A stretch of DNA of 64,000 nucleotides from Phytopythium helicoides (Eukaryota > Oomycota > Peronosporomycetes > Pythiales > Pythiaceae). Positions 48,598-60,800 of this stretch are shown piece by piece. The stretch's first letter is position 1. Every line of letters starts with the position of its first letter. The notes under the pieces are model-generated. The model was given only the letters and a program-made list of their open reading frames with translations. It was not told the DNA's origin and did no database searches. Made by a program: the position numbers and the translations under genes. The stretch covers positions 186,001 to 250,000 of the forward strand of contig JANFNE010000028.1 of assembly GCA_024867545.1 (NCBI GenBank), given 5' to 3'.

Positions 48598-51370
48598 ATG
48601 CAGGTGCGCGACGTGCCGCTCGGCGCCGCGCCCGACGCGCTGCTGCTGGCGCTCGAGCGCCGCGTGCAGGTGCAGCAGCAGGCGGAGGCGAACGCGGCGC
48701 TGCTGCGGCCGGCGGCGCGCGCGGCGCCCTCGCTCAAGGACTTTCTGTCGGCGTCTCGCGCGGCGCCTGTCTCCCCTTCGTCGCGCTCGGCCGACGTGGA
48801 CGCTGCCTTCGCGGCCTTTGCGCGGCAAATGGACGCGGGGGCGGCGCGGTGGAAGGAGCTGCACGCGCACGCGCACCAGTCGTTCGCGCTCGTGGAGGAG
48901 ATGGAGGCCAGCCACGCGCAGGTGGCGTCCAAGACGCAGGCGCTCTACGAGAGCTTCGAGAACGTGCTGCAGCAGGTCGAGGCGCTCGACGCGCGCGTTG
49001 AGGCCATCGCCAAGCCCATGCCGCACTTCATTGCTATCGACGCCGTCGCGCACGCGCTCGGCTTTGGCGTCAAGTTCGCGCCGCCGTCGGCAGCAAGCGG
49101 AGTGCTCACGGGCAGCACGACGAACATGCAGCAGCCGGCAGTGCAGGTCTTCCAGCACAGACGCAGCGTCGACCCCACTACGCCCGCGTTCGACGCAGCG
49201 CTCGACAAGATCGATGAGTCCGTCGCCTTCCTCACGCAGCATGTGCGCGGAACTTGCATGCCATGACGCGTCTTGCCGCTAAAAAAACTGACACCTTTCG
49301 TTGCTCCCACACACAGCTGGACTACAAGGACTCGGCGTGCTACATCGACGCCTACCGGACGCTCCTCGCCGGCGGCATCCAATGCCTGAGGGACTACGCG
49401 ATCAACGGGTTGGATGCAGCCAAAGACGCCGTGTCCGAGGGGCTGCAGAAGCTGAATGCGCGCGCGCAGCAGGATGCGGCCGTGCGCGTAAATGTTGAGC
49501 TAGACGAGACATCGCCCTACTATGTTGACTTCCAGCTCGTTGGTCCGGCCTTGTCGTCAGTTGCCAAACAACTTGGACGACTCCGTGACAACAATGCTGC
49601 TAATGTAAATGCTGCGAACCTCCAGACGCTTGATGAGGTTACCACTGCGTACGCAAATCAGCGAGTGATGCTGCTCTCGCCCGTGCTCTCAACTTGGTTT
49701 GAAGCGATTTCGCAGACCTCTGACATCGTCAATGTGGTGGGTGGCTGGATGAAAATGATAGTTGTAGTCCCTTTGCACACTTTCTGACCTACGATCTTTG
49801 CTGCCTAGCTACGTGTCAGCTGCGCGCAGCTCATTCGCGTCTGCGATGCCGAATTTCGTCTCTTTCTGAAGCTTTTTGGTCGCGAACCAACCGACCCACT
49901 GTTCTCATTTCACGGAGCTTCGGTGGAAGATGACGGAGGCGCTAGTAGTGACGACCAAGACGAGGACGGAAACGAGAACGCGTTCGAGTACGTTCATGCG
50001 TTGATAACTGAAGAAATGGGAATGTTGACCCTTACCACTGGCCTGCCATCGAACACAGGCGACTGATCTTCCAGTTGAGCGCGCTCATGTATAACGTGGT
50101 GCGACCACAAGTACTGCAACAACGTGATCTAGAGACATTGTGCGAGACGATTCATGTCCTGCGAAGTGAAGTTATTGAAGGCTCGATCCATCCGCGTGCT
50201 GCTACGGTGGCGTTTGCGGAACCAGTGATGCAGCGCATGATTCAGGACGCACAAGAGCGGTTGATTCTCTGCGTGCAAAAGTACATTCGCGATGAAATTG
50301 AAGGCTTTACACCCGAGCCAGCTGACCTGGACTACCCTGACAAGCTCATCAGCGCAGCTGCCACCGGTGCTTCCATCTACGCAACTTGGTACCCCGCCCT
50401 TGAGCACACGCTCATGTGTCTCTCGAAGGTTTATCACTTTGTCAACGTAAGTAAAACTCTATGCTGGATGTCTCTTACCCTTTCAAGCACTAATATGTTT
50501 GTCGTGGTGTGCTTGCAGATGGAGATTTTTGAAGAATTGGCGCAAGATGCGATTCGTATTTGTACGGTGTCGCTGAAAATGGCGGCAGCAGATGTGACCG
50601 CCGCCAAGGGCGAGTTGCATGGGACGCTATTTCTCGTCAAGCATTTATTGACACTCCGCGAGCAGATCACACCTTTCGAAATCTCATTCTCGCAAACCAA
50701 CAAGGCGCTCGACTTTACCAGCACGTCGGACGCCATGACTAACTTGCTTGCGGACGTGTCGACGCTTTTCTCGTTCGCGACATTACAGCAGAATCGGCTC
50801 TTCGGGCTTTTCTCCAACGCCATCCCGCAGATTCAGGAGACGCGCTCAGACGTCAAGAAAGAGCTTGAGCAAGAGCTGAAGAAGAGCTGCGCGTCGTTCA
50901 TCGAAGCTGTGCTTCAGCAAGTGGCGCAGCCGCTTCTATCAGTGATGAAGCAAATTTCGGCCGTGCAGCAACAGCAACAGCGCATTGCACCTGCTGCCAA
51001 GGCAACTGCGTTGGATTTCCGCCAGTGTTCGTTTACAGAGCCGCGAGAGGTCGAGCGTACGCTCATGTCGGTGGTTAAGCAGCTGGAAGAGCGCGCGCCT
51101 GACATCCGTGGCACAATTCACGTGTACCTCCGCAATGCATCGACAGAGACCATCCTATTTAAGCCCGTCCAGGTACGATCGATGGCGCGTGTCACGGGAC
51201 TCAAATGGTGAAGTTGACTCAAATTTTGGTATGGTTTGTGTTGGCAGCGTAACCTGATGGATGCGGTTGAAAGCCTGCGAGCGCTCATGGAGCAGACCTA
51301 CACACACGAGGAGCGCGCACCCTGCGAGAATGCATTTGGGCTACTCGCTCAGCAGCTGCGAGCCTTGTAA
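48598..51370 (+). CDS. COG3: conserved oligomeric Golgi complex subunit 3
   Basis: Six exons join in frame: 48598-49242, 49317-49733, 49809-49987, 50059-50446, 50519-51172 and 51248-51370, giving 801 residues (human COG3 about 828). All introns are GT-AG and 71-75 bases long. The N-terminal third is helical and coiled-coil-like. Exon 2 opens YKDSACYIDAYRTLL, a COG3/Sec34 hallmark, and exon 3 carries LIRVCDAEFRLF and an acidic loop (SSDDQDEDGNE). The C-terminal part (FERLIFQLSALMYNVVRP onward) also matches the family layout. COG3 belongs to lobe A of the COG tethering complex, which captures retrograde vesicles at the Golgi. The fourth intron, 50447-50518, is 72 bases with no in-frame stop, so retention would add 24 residues. 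Confidence 0.92.
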
Positions 51371-51516
51371 ATACCACGAAGGGTTCAAAGTAGAACTTGC
51401 TGCTACTCTCTATTCGCTTTCCGACATGATCTATCACTCTTGCCTTGATGTTATCCGCACAATATTCGAACGGTAGAGTGCATCGAACCGACCCGACACA
51501 ACATCGCTCGATTGCA

Positions 51517-52893
51517 CTAAATGCTGGCTAGTTCTCCCAACACTTCGCTCGCAAGCAGCTGGAGTTTCTTGTTTCCCGATTCAGATACTTTTGACAATAC
51601 CTCCATAGCATTCGCTGCCTCAAAACTCGATTTGATGCTTCTATCGCCTCCGGCGCAAAGACTTCTGAGGGCGACAAGAATGTCTTCGGCTACGGAATCA
51701 GCGGCGGATCCTAAAGCGGATAGTAGGGCCATGATACCGCCTTGTTCCGCAACTCGCCGCTTCGTAGTGAGATCCGCATCGAGAAACCCAAGAACCCCGG
51801 CGGCTAGTAGACGCTGGCTATTTGTCCCGGTGGCAACAAATTCCAAGAAAATCGGTACAGCTCCCAGAGTCACGAGCTTAGCCACAACATTTTTGTCATT
51901 CAGCGCTAGGCTCCACATTGTGCCAAGAATCCACTCCTCCAATTGGTCATCTTCATCTTTGACCATCAGCATCAGCTGCTCGACACCACCACCAGCGATT
52001 ATCTTCGTGCGACCAAGAGCGTCTGACGACAAACCCCACCAAGCTCGAACCATATTTTTGTGGTCTTCGGCATCCCCGTTGCGTGCCATCTCAGCAAACA
52101 GTTCAATAATCCCTGCAGCTACCATGGCACTCTTTCTCGACTCACACAGTGCAGCAATCGACAGCAAAGTGGAAGCACCTTTCTTCCAAATAGTGTCTCC
52201 TTTCGCTTGAGCCATCAACATATCGGCATCCACTCCGAGTGCTCCCAATGATTTCTCTCCACCAAGTTGAGCCAGTACAGTAAGAACTTTAGCAGCTTCC
52301 TGCCTTTGCTGATTGTCACCGATAAGGACAAGGTCGACAAGTTCGTTTGACTTAGAAAACCCGATGAATTCTCTTCCCTTCTCTTTGGTGGCTATGTAGC
52401 CGAGGGCATTTGCTGCGCACTTCTTCATTTCGCCATCCCCATTGCGGATCATCGTCACCAGGGGTTCGATTACATCGCCGACACCCTCCCAATTCTTGTC
52501 ATCCGTGTAAAGAAGTACCAGATGGAGTGCAATGACCGCATTTACCTTGTCTATGTCCTTCCCATTACGAATAGCAGGAATGAGAACTTGAAGCCCACCA
52601 CCAGATACAAGGCTGGCACAATTCTTCGCACTCTCCATTAGCTTCGCCAGTGCAGCGAGAGCATTCTCCTTTTGTTTATCAGTCCCCTTCTTTGCCAGCT
52701 CAAGCAGTGGCGCCACACAATCAGCAGAGTCAATGAGTGACTTATGTTCATCTCGTTGATACAAGAAGGATAAGGCTGCTGCTGCAATCTCTTTGTGCTT
52801 CTCATTTCCATCGCGGAGCAGTGCTACCAGTGCAGGAACCACCCCAGCCATGACGGCGATTCCTTGAGACTCCCTTGACAGGTTGCACAGCAA
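51517..52893 (-). pseudogene. armadillo-repeat tail of the kinase gene, beyond an in-frame TAG
   Basis: 458 codons in the same frame as the kinase gene, separated from it only by a TAG at 52896-52894. Translation resumes LLCNLSRESQGIAVMAG, completing the armadillo repeat that the stop interrupts. About ten ARM repeats follow (for example KHKEIAAAALSFL, KQKENALAALAKLM), ending LLASEVLGELASI. No ATG lies near the beginning. The frame is intact for 1.4 kb, so the stop must be recent, a sequence error, or read through. Without read-through this part is not translated as shown. The most natural reading is the C-terminal third of a protein of about 1,538 residues. Confidence 0.75.
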
Positions 52894-55800
52894 CTACTGT
52901 GCACGAGTCTTCTCCTTATCCGATCCATCACAAAGAGATTTCACCAGCGGTTTGATGCCACCAAACGACGCGATGAGAGCACTGTTTTCAGGATCCTGTG
53001 CGAGGAAAGCAAGTATGTTCATTGCGTACTCCCTCTGCTTGCTGTTACCGTTTTGAACAAGATTCACCAGCGGCTTAATCGCACCAGCAGATGCAATGTG
53101 CGCGGTACATTTGCCGAACACTGACAAGTACCATAGTGCGACAGACCCATACTCCTTGTGGATCTCGCCTCCATTTTGCACCATTTCGATAAGCGGCTCG
53201 ACTGCATTAGCCACTCCCGTGAGTGCCTCAGGCTCAGTATCAACCAGCAAATTGCACAGGGCAATTATGGCACTGGTCTTCTCGTCGTCATCCCCGTTCT
53301 GAAGTAAAGACACTGCCAAATCGATGCCACCATTCTTTACAATCATCGATCGACATGCATCATGCCGGGCCAAACTTCCAATCGCAGCAGCAGCGCCGTG
53401 CTTCAGGCTTCCGTTTCCAGTACGCATCAGTTTTAGCAATGGATCCACACCACCAGCTGAAACAACCATCATCGCATTCTCCTTGTTCTCCCACGCGATA
53501 TTTCTCACAGCATCGACAGCCCACGTCATCTCGCTGTCATTGGGGCTTCCAAGCAGACCAATGATTGCTTCCACCTCCTCGCGGTTTGGAGAAGAGCCTC
53601 GATTTACTTTTACGGCGAGCAAATGCGCATTTGCAAGCGACCTTAGCCTTTCATTCCGACTTCGCATTAGGGATAACAAGCTCACCAAGGCGCCCCCGCG
53701 AGCAATTACACGATCATCGAATGTCCTCATGCTCAGCTCGTCGGCTGGGGTCGTTAAAACCTCTTTGATCGTCAAATCCTCAATGATCGAAGACAAATGT
53801 GCCACAACAGCGTCAATTGTAACTCGTTTTGCCGGGTCCGTGCAGCACATACGCTCAATCAACCTCCACTCTGCATCAGCCAACTCGGGTGGACGAGACG
53901 GTAGTCGACCGCGTTTGACATGGAAACGCACGGCTGCATCTGGAATCGAAGACCCCCAAGGAACTGACCCGGTCACGATTTCGATGATGCACATCGCGAA
54001 CGAGTAAACATCTGAGGCGAACGTCGCAGGCTCACCAGACAGACGCTCGGGTGCCTTCCACCGAAACGCCCCGACAACTTCATTTGCCTCTTCACTGTTT
54101 GCTCGGGTGCTCAAGCCGAAGTCGGCAAGCTTGACTACATCATCGGTACCAACCAAAATATTGTTTCCCTTCAGATCTCCGTGAATGATGCCGCTCTCGT
54201 GTAAGTACTGAAGACCAAGCGCTGCATTCAGAAGACTGTACCATACCAAGTGCATGTTGTGCTCCTTGTTCTCGAGGTATGAGCTCAACTCACCGCCTTT
54301 TGCATGCTCGCAGACAAAAAACAGATCTTGGACATGGCATGCTCCATACATTTTGACGACATTGATGTGGTTCAGTTGAAACCAAACGTCGGCTTCGCGA
54401 CAAAATTGTGCCTGCACCTGCTTTCGAGAGCCTTGATCGACGAATGCGCGCTTGACAACAACAGGTGTGTCAAACCACTTGCCGAGATGAACGGAACCGA
54501 ACGACCCAGCACTAAACGCCTCGAATGACCGGAAATTAACTTCAGACGACGGGATAAACCAAACTGGTAATACATCGGAAGCTGGTTGTGGGGCAGCCAC
54601 CTCGTCAGACCAATCGAAACTTTCATTCCACAAGGTTTTGGCAGATGAACTATAAGAGCCAGCATAGCGGCTTTTCATGAACGCCGACATCACCTCGGCC
54701 TCTTCTCTTTCAAATGATGAGTCGGGGTCAACCTTCTTGGATTTGCTCGTTTCATCAGCAGCTAAGTCCATCTCGTCAATCCAGTGAACATGACGGCCAT
54801 CTGCTTTTGGGGTATTGCTCAGGTGCCGAAATACTCGAAGGATGCTTTCAATAGAATCAGTCTTCATCATCGCCAAATTTGAAAGGAGACCCCATTCATG
54901 CTCGTTCACAAATTCAGGACGGCTGGTCGGCATCTCATTCCAATCATTGTTGAAATTAGTCGTCCCAGAGTTTCCAGCGTTTCCAGACATTGGATCAACC
55001 AACATGTGGAGCATGCTGTGAGGAGAGCGCGTCTCGCGGAGCAACTTTATGGCTAGCAATGCCAGTGCTTCATGATCTCCTCGTTTGGCTTTCTTGACGG
55101 TTGGGATGGAGTCTGGATGTTCACTGCCCAGGGCGTCCAGGTGTGCACCAAGCAAAATGGCTTTGTCTTCAAACTGCGCGCACGCAATACTACTCAACGT
55201 AAGTGGACCGATCTTGATTCCTCGTTCATGAAGGTATTGAAGACCAAGCGCAAGTTCGTGGAGGCGTTGCCATATCTCTTTCGTGTTGTCTTTTACCTGC
55301 AGCGCATAATCTGTTAGTGACCGCGTCTTCTCATGTGCAATGAACCGCCGGCTGCCGACGTGGCATGCGCCGAGGAACTTTGCAATATGAGGGTGATTCA
55401 ACGTGGACCATGTCGCTGCCTCCTTGATGAAGCGCTCCTGACTCATTTGTTCGGGAACCAGCACATCATTGCCCCACCTCGAAAGTCCAAACGTACTCCC
55501 AAACTCGAAAGGAGCCGCAAACCACGAAGGAAGTGTCATGACCACAGCACCACAGCGATTAGCGATGACCCAGAACGCCATTTTGATCACAGCGATCTCG
55601 TCGTTGGTCAGCGCATCGTTCTCATACTTGTTGAGCGCGGCCTTGAGGAGCGTCATAGCTTCTTCTTGCTGTTCTTCCGACTCGATTTCTCCCAGCATTC
55701 CTGTTGATTCAGCTTCTCTGGCGCTCTCCAGTCCCTTCAGTGCATCGTTGTACGCCTCAACCCGGTCGCCCCGCTCCTGAGCGAGAGCTACCTCCCACTC

Positions 55801-56133
55801 CTTGAACATTCCTGGCTCATCGATCGGGTAGGTCATGCTCGCCGAGTCCAGAATCCGGTGCAGTCGCTGTAACTGGCGCACGACATGTCCGGTCTGCGCG
55901 AGCTTCAGCAACGCCGATGGTTGTCTCTCGTACGCCAGGATCTCGTCCCTAACACTCTCGGCACTCAGCAACAGCCCAAATAGAGCGTAGTCAATGTCCT
56001 TGTAGCCCTCGATGAAGCGCCGGAAGTGGCGGTAGCGAGCGGCAGTCGAGTCGCCCAAGCGATCAAACGAGCCAGCAGCACGGTCCTGGTAGCCGATCGC
56101 CCAGCGGTCGTCGTGCGATTGGGCCGCCACCAT
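52894..56133 (-). CDS. TKL-type protein kinase with pseudokinase and armadillo repeats
   Basis: 1079 residues up to the TAG. Residues 1 to about 200 are helical. A degenerate kinase-like domain follows (about 225-440; ACHVGSRRFIAHEK, LGLQYLHERGI), where the catalytic HRD site reads IGPLTL, so it should be inactive. The second kinase domain (about 540-790) is complete: Gly loop SAGSFGSVHLG, VVVKRA lysine, HGDLKGNN catalytic loop near 649, DFGLS near 671, APE near 690. HGDLKxxN and the domain style point to the tyrosine-kinase-like group abundant in oomycetes. From about 800 on, armadillo repeats (for example KHGAAAAIGSLA) run to the stop and continue in the same frame beyond it. Cytosolic signalling is expected; substrates unknown. 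No introns. Confidence 0.9.
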   Translation of the reverse strand: MVAAQSHDDRWAIGYQDRAAGSFDRLGDSTAARYRHFRRFIEGYKDIDYALFGLLLSAESVRDEILAYERQPSALLKLAQTGHVVRQLQRLHRILDSASMTYPIDEPGMFKEWEVALAQERGDRVEAYNDALKGLESAREAESTGMLGEIESEEQQEEAMTLLKAALNKYENDALTNDEIAVIKMAFWVIANRCGAVVMTLPSWFAAPFEFGSTFGLSRWGNDVLVPEQMSQERFIKEAATWSTLNHPHIAKFLGACHVGSRRFIAHEKTRSLTDYALQVKDNTKEIWQRLHELALGLQYLHERGIKIGPLTLSSIACAQFEDKAILLGAHLDALGSEHPDSIPTVKKAKRGDHEALALLAIKLLRETRSPHSMLHMLVDPMSGNAGNSGTTNFNNDWNEMPTSRPEFVNEHEWGLLSNLAMMKTDSIESILRVFRHLSNTPKADGRHVHWIDEMDLAADETSKSKKVDPDSSFEREEAEVMSAFMKSRYAGSYSSSAKTLWNESFDWSDEVAAPQPASDVLPVWFIPSSEVNFRSFEAFSAGSFGSVHLGKWFDTPVVVKRAFVDQGSRKQVQAQFCREADVWFQLNHINVVKMYGACHVQDLFFVCEHAKGGELSSYLENKEHNMHLVWYSLLNAALGLQYLHESGIIHGDLKGNNILVGTDDVVKLADFGLSTRANSEEANEVVGAFRWKAPERLSGEPATFASDVYSFAMCIIEIVTGSVPWGSSIPDAAVRFHVKRGRLPSRPPELADAEWRLIERMCCTDPAKRVTIDAVVAHLSSIIEDLTIKEVLTTPADELSMRTFDDRVIARGGALVSLLSLMRSRNERLRSLANAHLLAVKVNRGSSPNREEVEAIIGLLGSPNDSEMTWAVDAVRNIAWENKENAMMVVSAGGVDPLLKLMRTGNGSLKHGAAAAIGSLARHDACRSMIVKNGGIDLAVSLLQNGDDDEKTSAIIALCNLLVDTEPEALTGVANAVEPLIEMVQNGGEIHKEYGSVALWYLSVFGKCTAHIASAGAIKPLVNLVQNGNSKQREYAMNILAFLAQDPENSALIASFGGIKPLVKSLCDGSDKEKTRAQ

Positions 56134-57831
56134 GCCGCAAAGTCAGCAGTCACTCCACTCTTCCGTTCGTGAAGAACCAAAGTATCAGCTTCGGCAGAGA
56201 AATTGAGAAGTGCGCGTGTCACGGCGGACTTGAATTTGTATGCCAATCAAAGTTGCGGATAGTGGCACTTGGGCTCAACTGCATGGAGACGACCGACTTG
56301 GTGCACCCAAAGCATAAGCTCGGCTGCACCACGCGTGAGATGACGAGGTGCCATCGACGAAGCCTTTGGGGTAACGCCTGGGTGCTCGACTTGAAGCGGG
56401 GAGCGAGGCATCACGATACACGACGACTATCTCTGTTTCTATAGTACTGGTCGTGTTGTGATTCAATCCCGGGTGAATGGTTTGCTCGAGAGCGGCATCA
56501 CTTTGCAGGGTTCTCACCGACCACCCAGAGATCTTGCAAATCGCTTTCCACGTCTACGTTGCATCGTCCTACCGCCGCTTCACTCGCAAACCGAGTGAAT
56601 ATCTCTATCAATGGCTAACTTCGCTCGTTCCACACTGCTTACTGGCTCAACCCCTGGGGACCTCTCTCGCTTGCAGCCTTCAGGTACGTGCTGTCAATAC
56701 GCTATTCGGAATGTCAGTTGAATTATGCGGATAACAGTCAACACAGACGTTGATGGAGTTCTCCGACAGCGCCATGAAGCTGATCTTCTGCGTTCACTAA
56801 GCCCACACAATGCAGAACACTTGTCTTCGTATCTGTACATATCTGCAGGATAGGAAACGATCCAGCCTCGATCAATCGCACTGCGGTGCGGATGATCTGA
56901 GCCATGCCAGCAGATGGTCGCACCTTGAGTCGTCCACGCTGACTCGCAAAAGAGTCAAGTGAAAGATCGCATGACGGCTGAAAGACCGCAGCAACTTGTC
57001 GTCGACTGCTCCTCCACCTGCCCAGCACGTCGCGGCATTCGTCTACAGCAAATTATCATCAGCGCCCAGCAAATCGGCGAGCACCACCGGATTTTTTTCC
57101 GCATTTCCACGTCAACGGGTTTTCGGTGGTGCAGCGTCGACCACCCATCGCCGCCGGGAGTTGGCTCCCTGGCCTCCCGAGCGTCAGCAAACCCGTCTGC
57201 TTGGGCTCGTGCACGGCCAAGCCTCTCGCTTTCATCACGCTTCGCACCTCCACCTTGCGCTTCCAGCTCGACTGGCGCCCGTTGTTGGGTGGTTGTGTAG
57301 CACGTCGCAGACGCGAATGGCTCTACCTTCGAGACTTTATACCTCGCGCGGTTGTTAAATCACGGTCGACGTAGACGGTGCGGCGCTCCTCCCCTCGGGC
57401 GACCGCCTGCCGCGGCCTCGGCGCGCGTCCAAGCAGCCAGCGGCGCCAAGCAGCGCGCCAAGCAACCGCTTGCGAGCCTGCTGCAGTGCGGGGCGCCTCG
57501 CGGCGAGCGCGGTCGCGTGACGCGCCTGCCATCACGCGCGTGCGTCAAGTTCAAGGCCGTCGGTCTCTGTCCGGTTTGGATGCTGGGTGGAAAACCCGCG
57601 AGACCTAATATCGTGTCCCCACGCCGCTCCGTCCCCTCTTTAGTCCACTTCCCCTCTTCCTCCTAATATTCACATTTGAATAATGTAGTATCTACAAATT
57701 CCTGTATAAATTATTAAAATAGTCAAAACGAATGCGAGCGCTAACAAACCAGCGCTCCCACCACCCACCTGCGGCCAGCGCGCGTCCCCCTCGGCAGTTC
57801 GCGACCGACCCCGGATCCCCCGCCCGTCGCC
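56134..57831. other. intergenic region, no gene recognised
   Basis: 1.7-kb divergent spacer between the kinase and OGDH genes. Short frames on both strands lack domains; the GC-rich part at 57380-57560 gives Arg/Ala-rich shadow frames. An AT-rich patch lies at 57665-57725, about 110-170 bases before the OGDH start, and TTTAGTCCACTTCC at 57640 faintly resembles an initiator. Confidence 0.5.
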
Positions 57832-60800
57832 ATGCCGCAGTGGCTCGCCGCCGCCTCGAGGGCCGCGCGCCGCGGCCTGCGCACGCACATGACGCGCCAG
57901 GTGGCGCCCGCGCAGCAGTTGACGCTCGCGCGCGCCTTCGCGTCCACGCCGCACCCGAGCGAGACGTTCCTCACGGGCGCCAATAACGCCTACGTGGAGG
58001 AGATGTACGCGTCCTGGAAGAGCAACCCGCAGAGGTGCGTGGCCGCTTCCCGCTGCGCGGGCGACTCGATGGACGCAGGGCTCACGCGAGACCCAATTGC
58101 AGCGTGCACAAGTCGTGGGACGTGTACTTTCGCCAGATTGAGAGCGGAGCGGTGCCCGGAGAGGCGTTCATCCCGCCGCCGACCATCCAGGCGGGCGTCA
58201 CGCCCGTGCGCTCGGTCGGAACGGCGGCAGCATCCGACTACAACGACGCGCTGGGGCTCAGCTATCTCATCCGCGCGTACCAGGTGCGCGGACACGAGGC
58301 CGCCAACCTCGACCCGCTCGGCCTGCAGCAGCGCCCCGACCTCCCGGAGCTAGACATCAAGATGTACGGCTTCAGCGAGGCCGACCTCGACCGCGTCATC
58401 GCCATCCCAAAGAACTTGTGCGTTGCACCCTAGACGCCCTCGTCGACTCGTCTACTGGCTTGCTCACGTGCACTTTGTTGTGTCCTTGCAGCTCCTCGGG
58501 CGTCTCGGGCTTCCTTGAGGAGCTCGCCGACGGCCAACAGATGACGCTCGGCGACATCGTCAAGCGCCTCAAGGACACCTACTGCAGCACCATCGGCGTC
58601 GTACGTGCAGGCGTCGCATCGTCATTCGCTCAGTGATCTCACTCTAACCTCACTTGGCGTGATCACAGCAATACATGCACATGCTCAACCGCGACCAGTG
58701 CAACTGGATCCGCACCAAGGTGGAGCACCTGGTCAAGGAGGAGGACTCCAAGGCCAAGCGCATGCACATCCTGGAGCGCCTCGCGTTCTCGGTGGTCTTC
58801 GAGCGCTTCCTCGGCAACAAGTACAACACGACCAAGCGCTTCGGCCTGGACGGCGCCGAGTCGCTGATCCCCGGCATGAAGTTCCTGATCGACCGCGCGT
58901 CCGAGCTCGGCATGGAGCACCTTGTCATTGGTATGCCGCACCGTGGCCGCCTCAACGTGCTGTCGAACGTGATCCGCAAGCCGATTCAGCAGATCTTCAA
59001 GGAGTTCCAGGGCACGCACATTGACGTGGAGTCGTACCGCGTGGAACCCGATGTGGAGGACTGGTCGAACTCGGGTGATGTCAAGTACCACCTGGGTACG
59101 TCGTACGACCGCGCCTACCCGGACGGCCGCCAGGTTCATCTCTCGCTCGTGGCGAACCCTTCGCATCTGGAGGCTGTCGACCCCGTGGTGGTCGGCAAGG
59201 CGCGCGCGAAGCAGTTTTACCTCGGCAATGACGATGACGCCGAGCGCAAGGTGATGCCGATGCTGCTGCACGGTGACGCCGCGTTCAGCGGTCAGGGCGT
59301 TGTGTATGAGACGATGCACCTGTCGGGCCTCGACAACTACGACACGGGCGGCACTGTGCACGTTGTCGTGAACAACCAGATTGGTTTCACGACGGACCCG
59401 AAGAACTCGCGCTCGTCGCAGTACTGCACGGACCTGGGTAAGGCCATGGACGTGCCTATCCTGCACGTGAACGGCGACGACCCGGAGGCCGTGGTTAAGG
59501 TGTTCGAGTTCGCGGCCGAGTGGCGCCAGCAGTGGCGCTCGGACGTGATTATCAACCTCACGTGCTACCGCCGTTTCGGTCACAACGAGATTGACAACCC
59601 GTTCTTCACGCAGCCGATCATGTACAAGAAGATCGGTCAGATGCAGTCGGTGCTTGACCTTTACGTGCAGAAGCTTGTGGGCTCCAGCGCGGCTTCGAAG
59701 CAGGAGTGCGACGCGGTCGTGGAGAAGGTGAACCAGTTCTTCCAGTCGACGTTCGAGGAGGCGGAGGACTGGGAGCCGACGAAGAAGAGCGACTGGCTTG
59801 CCAACCGCTGGGACTCGTTCAAGTCGCCCAACCAGCAGTCGCGCATTCGCCCCACGGGCGTGAGCCTTGACATGCTGAAGCACGTGGGCAACAAGATCAC
59901 TGAGATCCCGCAGGGCTTCAAGCTCAACCGTCAGCTGGAGCGTATCATTGGCGCCAAGAAGGCGACGCTCGAGGCTGGTGAGGGCATTGACTGGGGTACC
60001 GCCGAGGCGCTCGCGTGGGGCACGCTCCTGCTCGAGGGCAACCACGTCCGCATCAGTGGTCAAGATGTTGAACGTGGTACGTTCAGCCACCGCCACGCCG
60101 TGCTGCACGACCAGGAGACGAACGACGAGTACGTCCCGCTGAACCGCCTGGCGCCGCGCACGCTCGTGTCGGCTCCTCTCGAGTACAAGCCGCTGGGCAG
60201 CGAGGTCCCGGACACGCAGGCCGAGTTTGTGGCGTCCAACTCGTCGCTGTCGGAATTCGGCGTGCTGGGCTTTGAGCTCGGCTACTCGCTCGAGAACCCG
60301 AACGCGCTCGTGATGTGGGAGGCCCAGTTCGGTGACTTTGCCAACGGTGCGCAGATCATGATCGACCAGTTCCTGAGCGCTGGTGAGGACAAGTGGATGC
60401 GCCAGTCGGGTCTGGTGATGCTGCTGCCGCACGGCTACGAGGGTCAGGGTGCTGAGCACTCGTCGTGCCGCGTGGAGCGTTTCCTGCAGATGACGGACGA
60501 CGAGCCGGATGTTGTGCCTGTCATGGACGAGGACAACCGCATGCAGATCCAGCACACGAACTGGCAGGTGGTGTACTGCTCGACGCCCGCGCAGTACTTC
60601 CACGTGCTGCGTCGCCAGCTGCACCGCGAGTTCCGCAAGCCGCTGATCTCGGTGCAGCCGAAGCACCTGCTGCGTCTGCGGCAGGCGGCGTCGAACATTG
60701 AGGATATGGCTGAGGGCACGCAGTTCCACCGCGTGCTGCCGGAGGTGTCGAACTCGCTTGTTGCTGACAGCAGCATCAAGCGCGTGGTGTTCTGCTCGGG

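Noticed and set aside
52880..52910. TAG used as a sense codon or spliced out
   Set aside because: Other genes in the window show no sign of a non-standard code, and no GT-AG pair around the TAG gives an intron of workable length; nonsense mutation or error is simpler.
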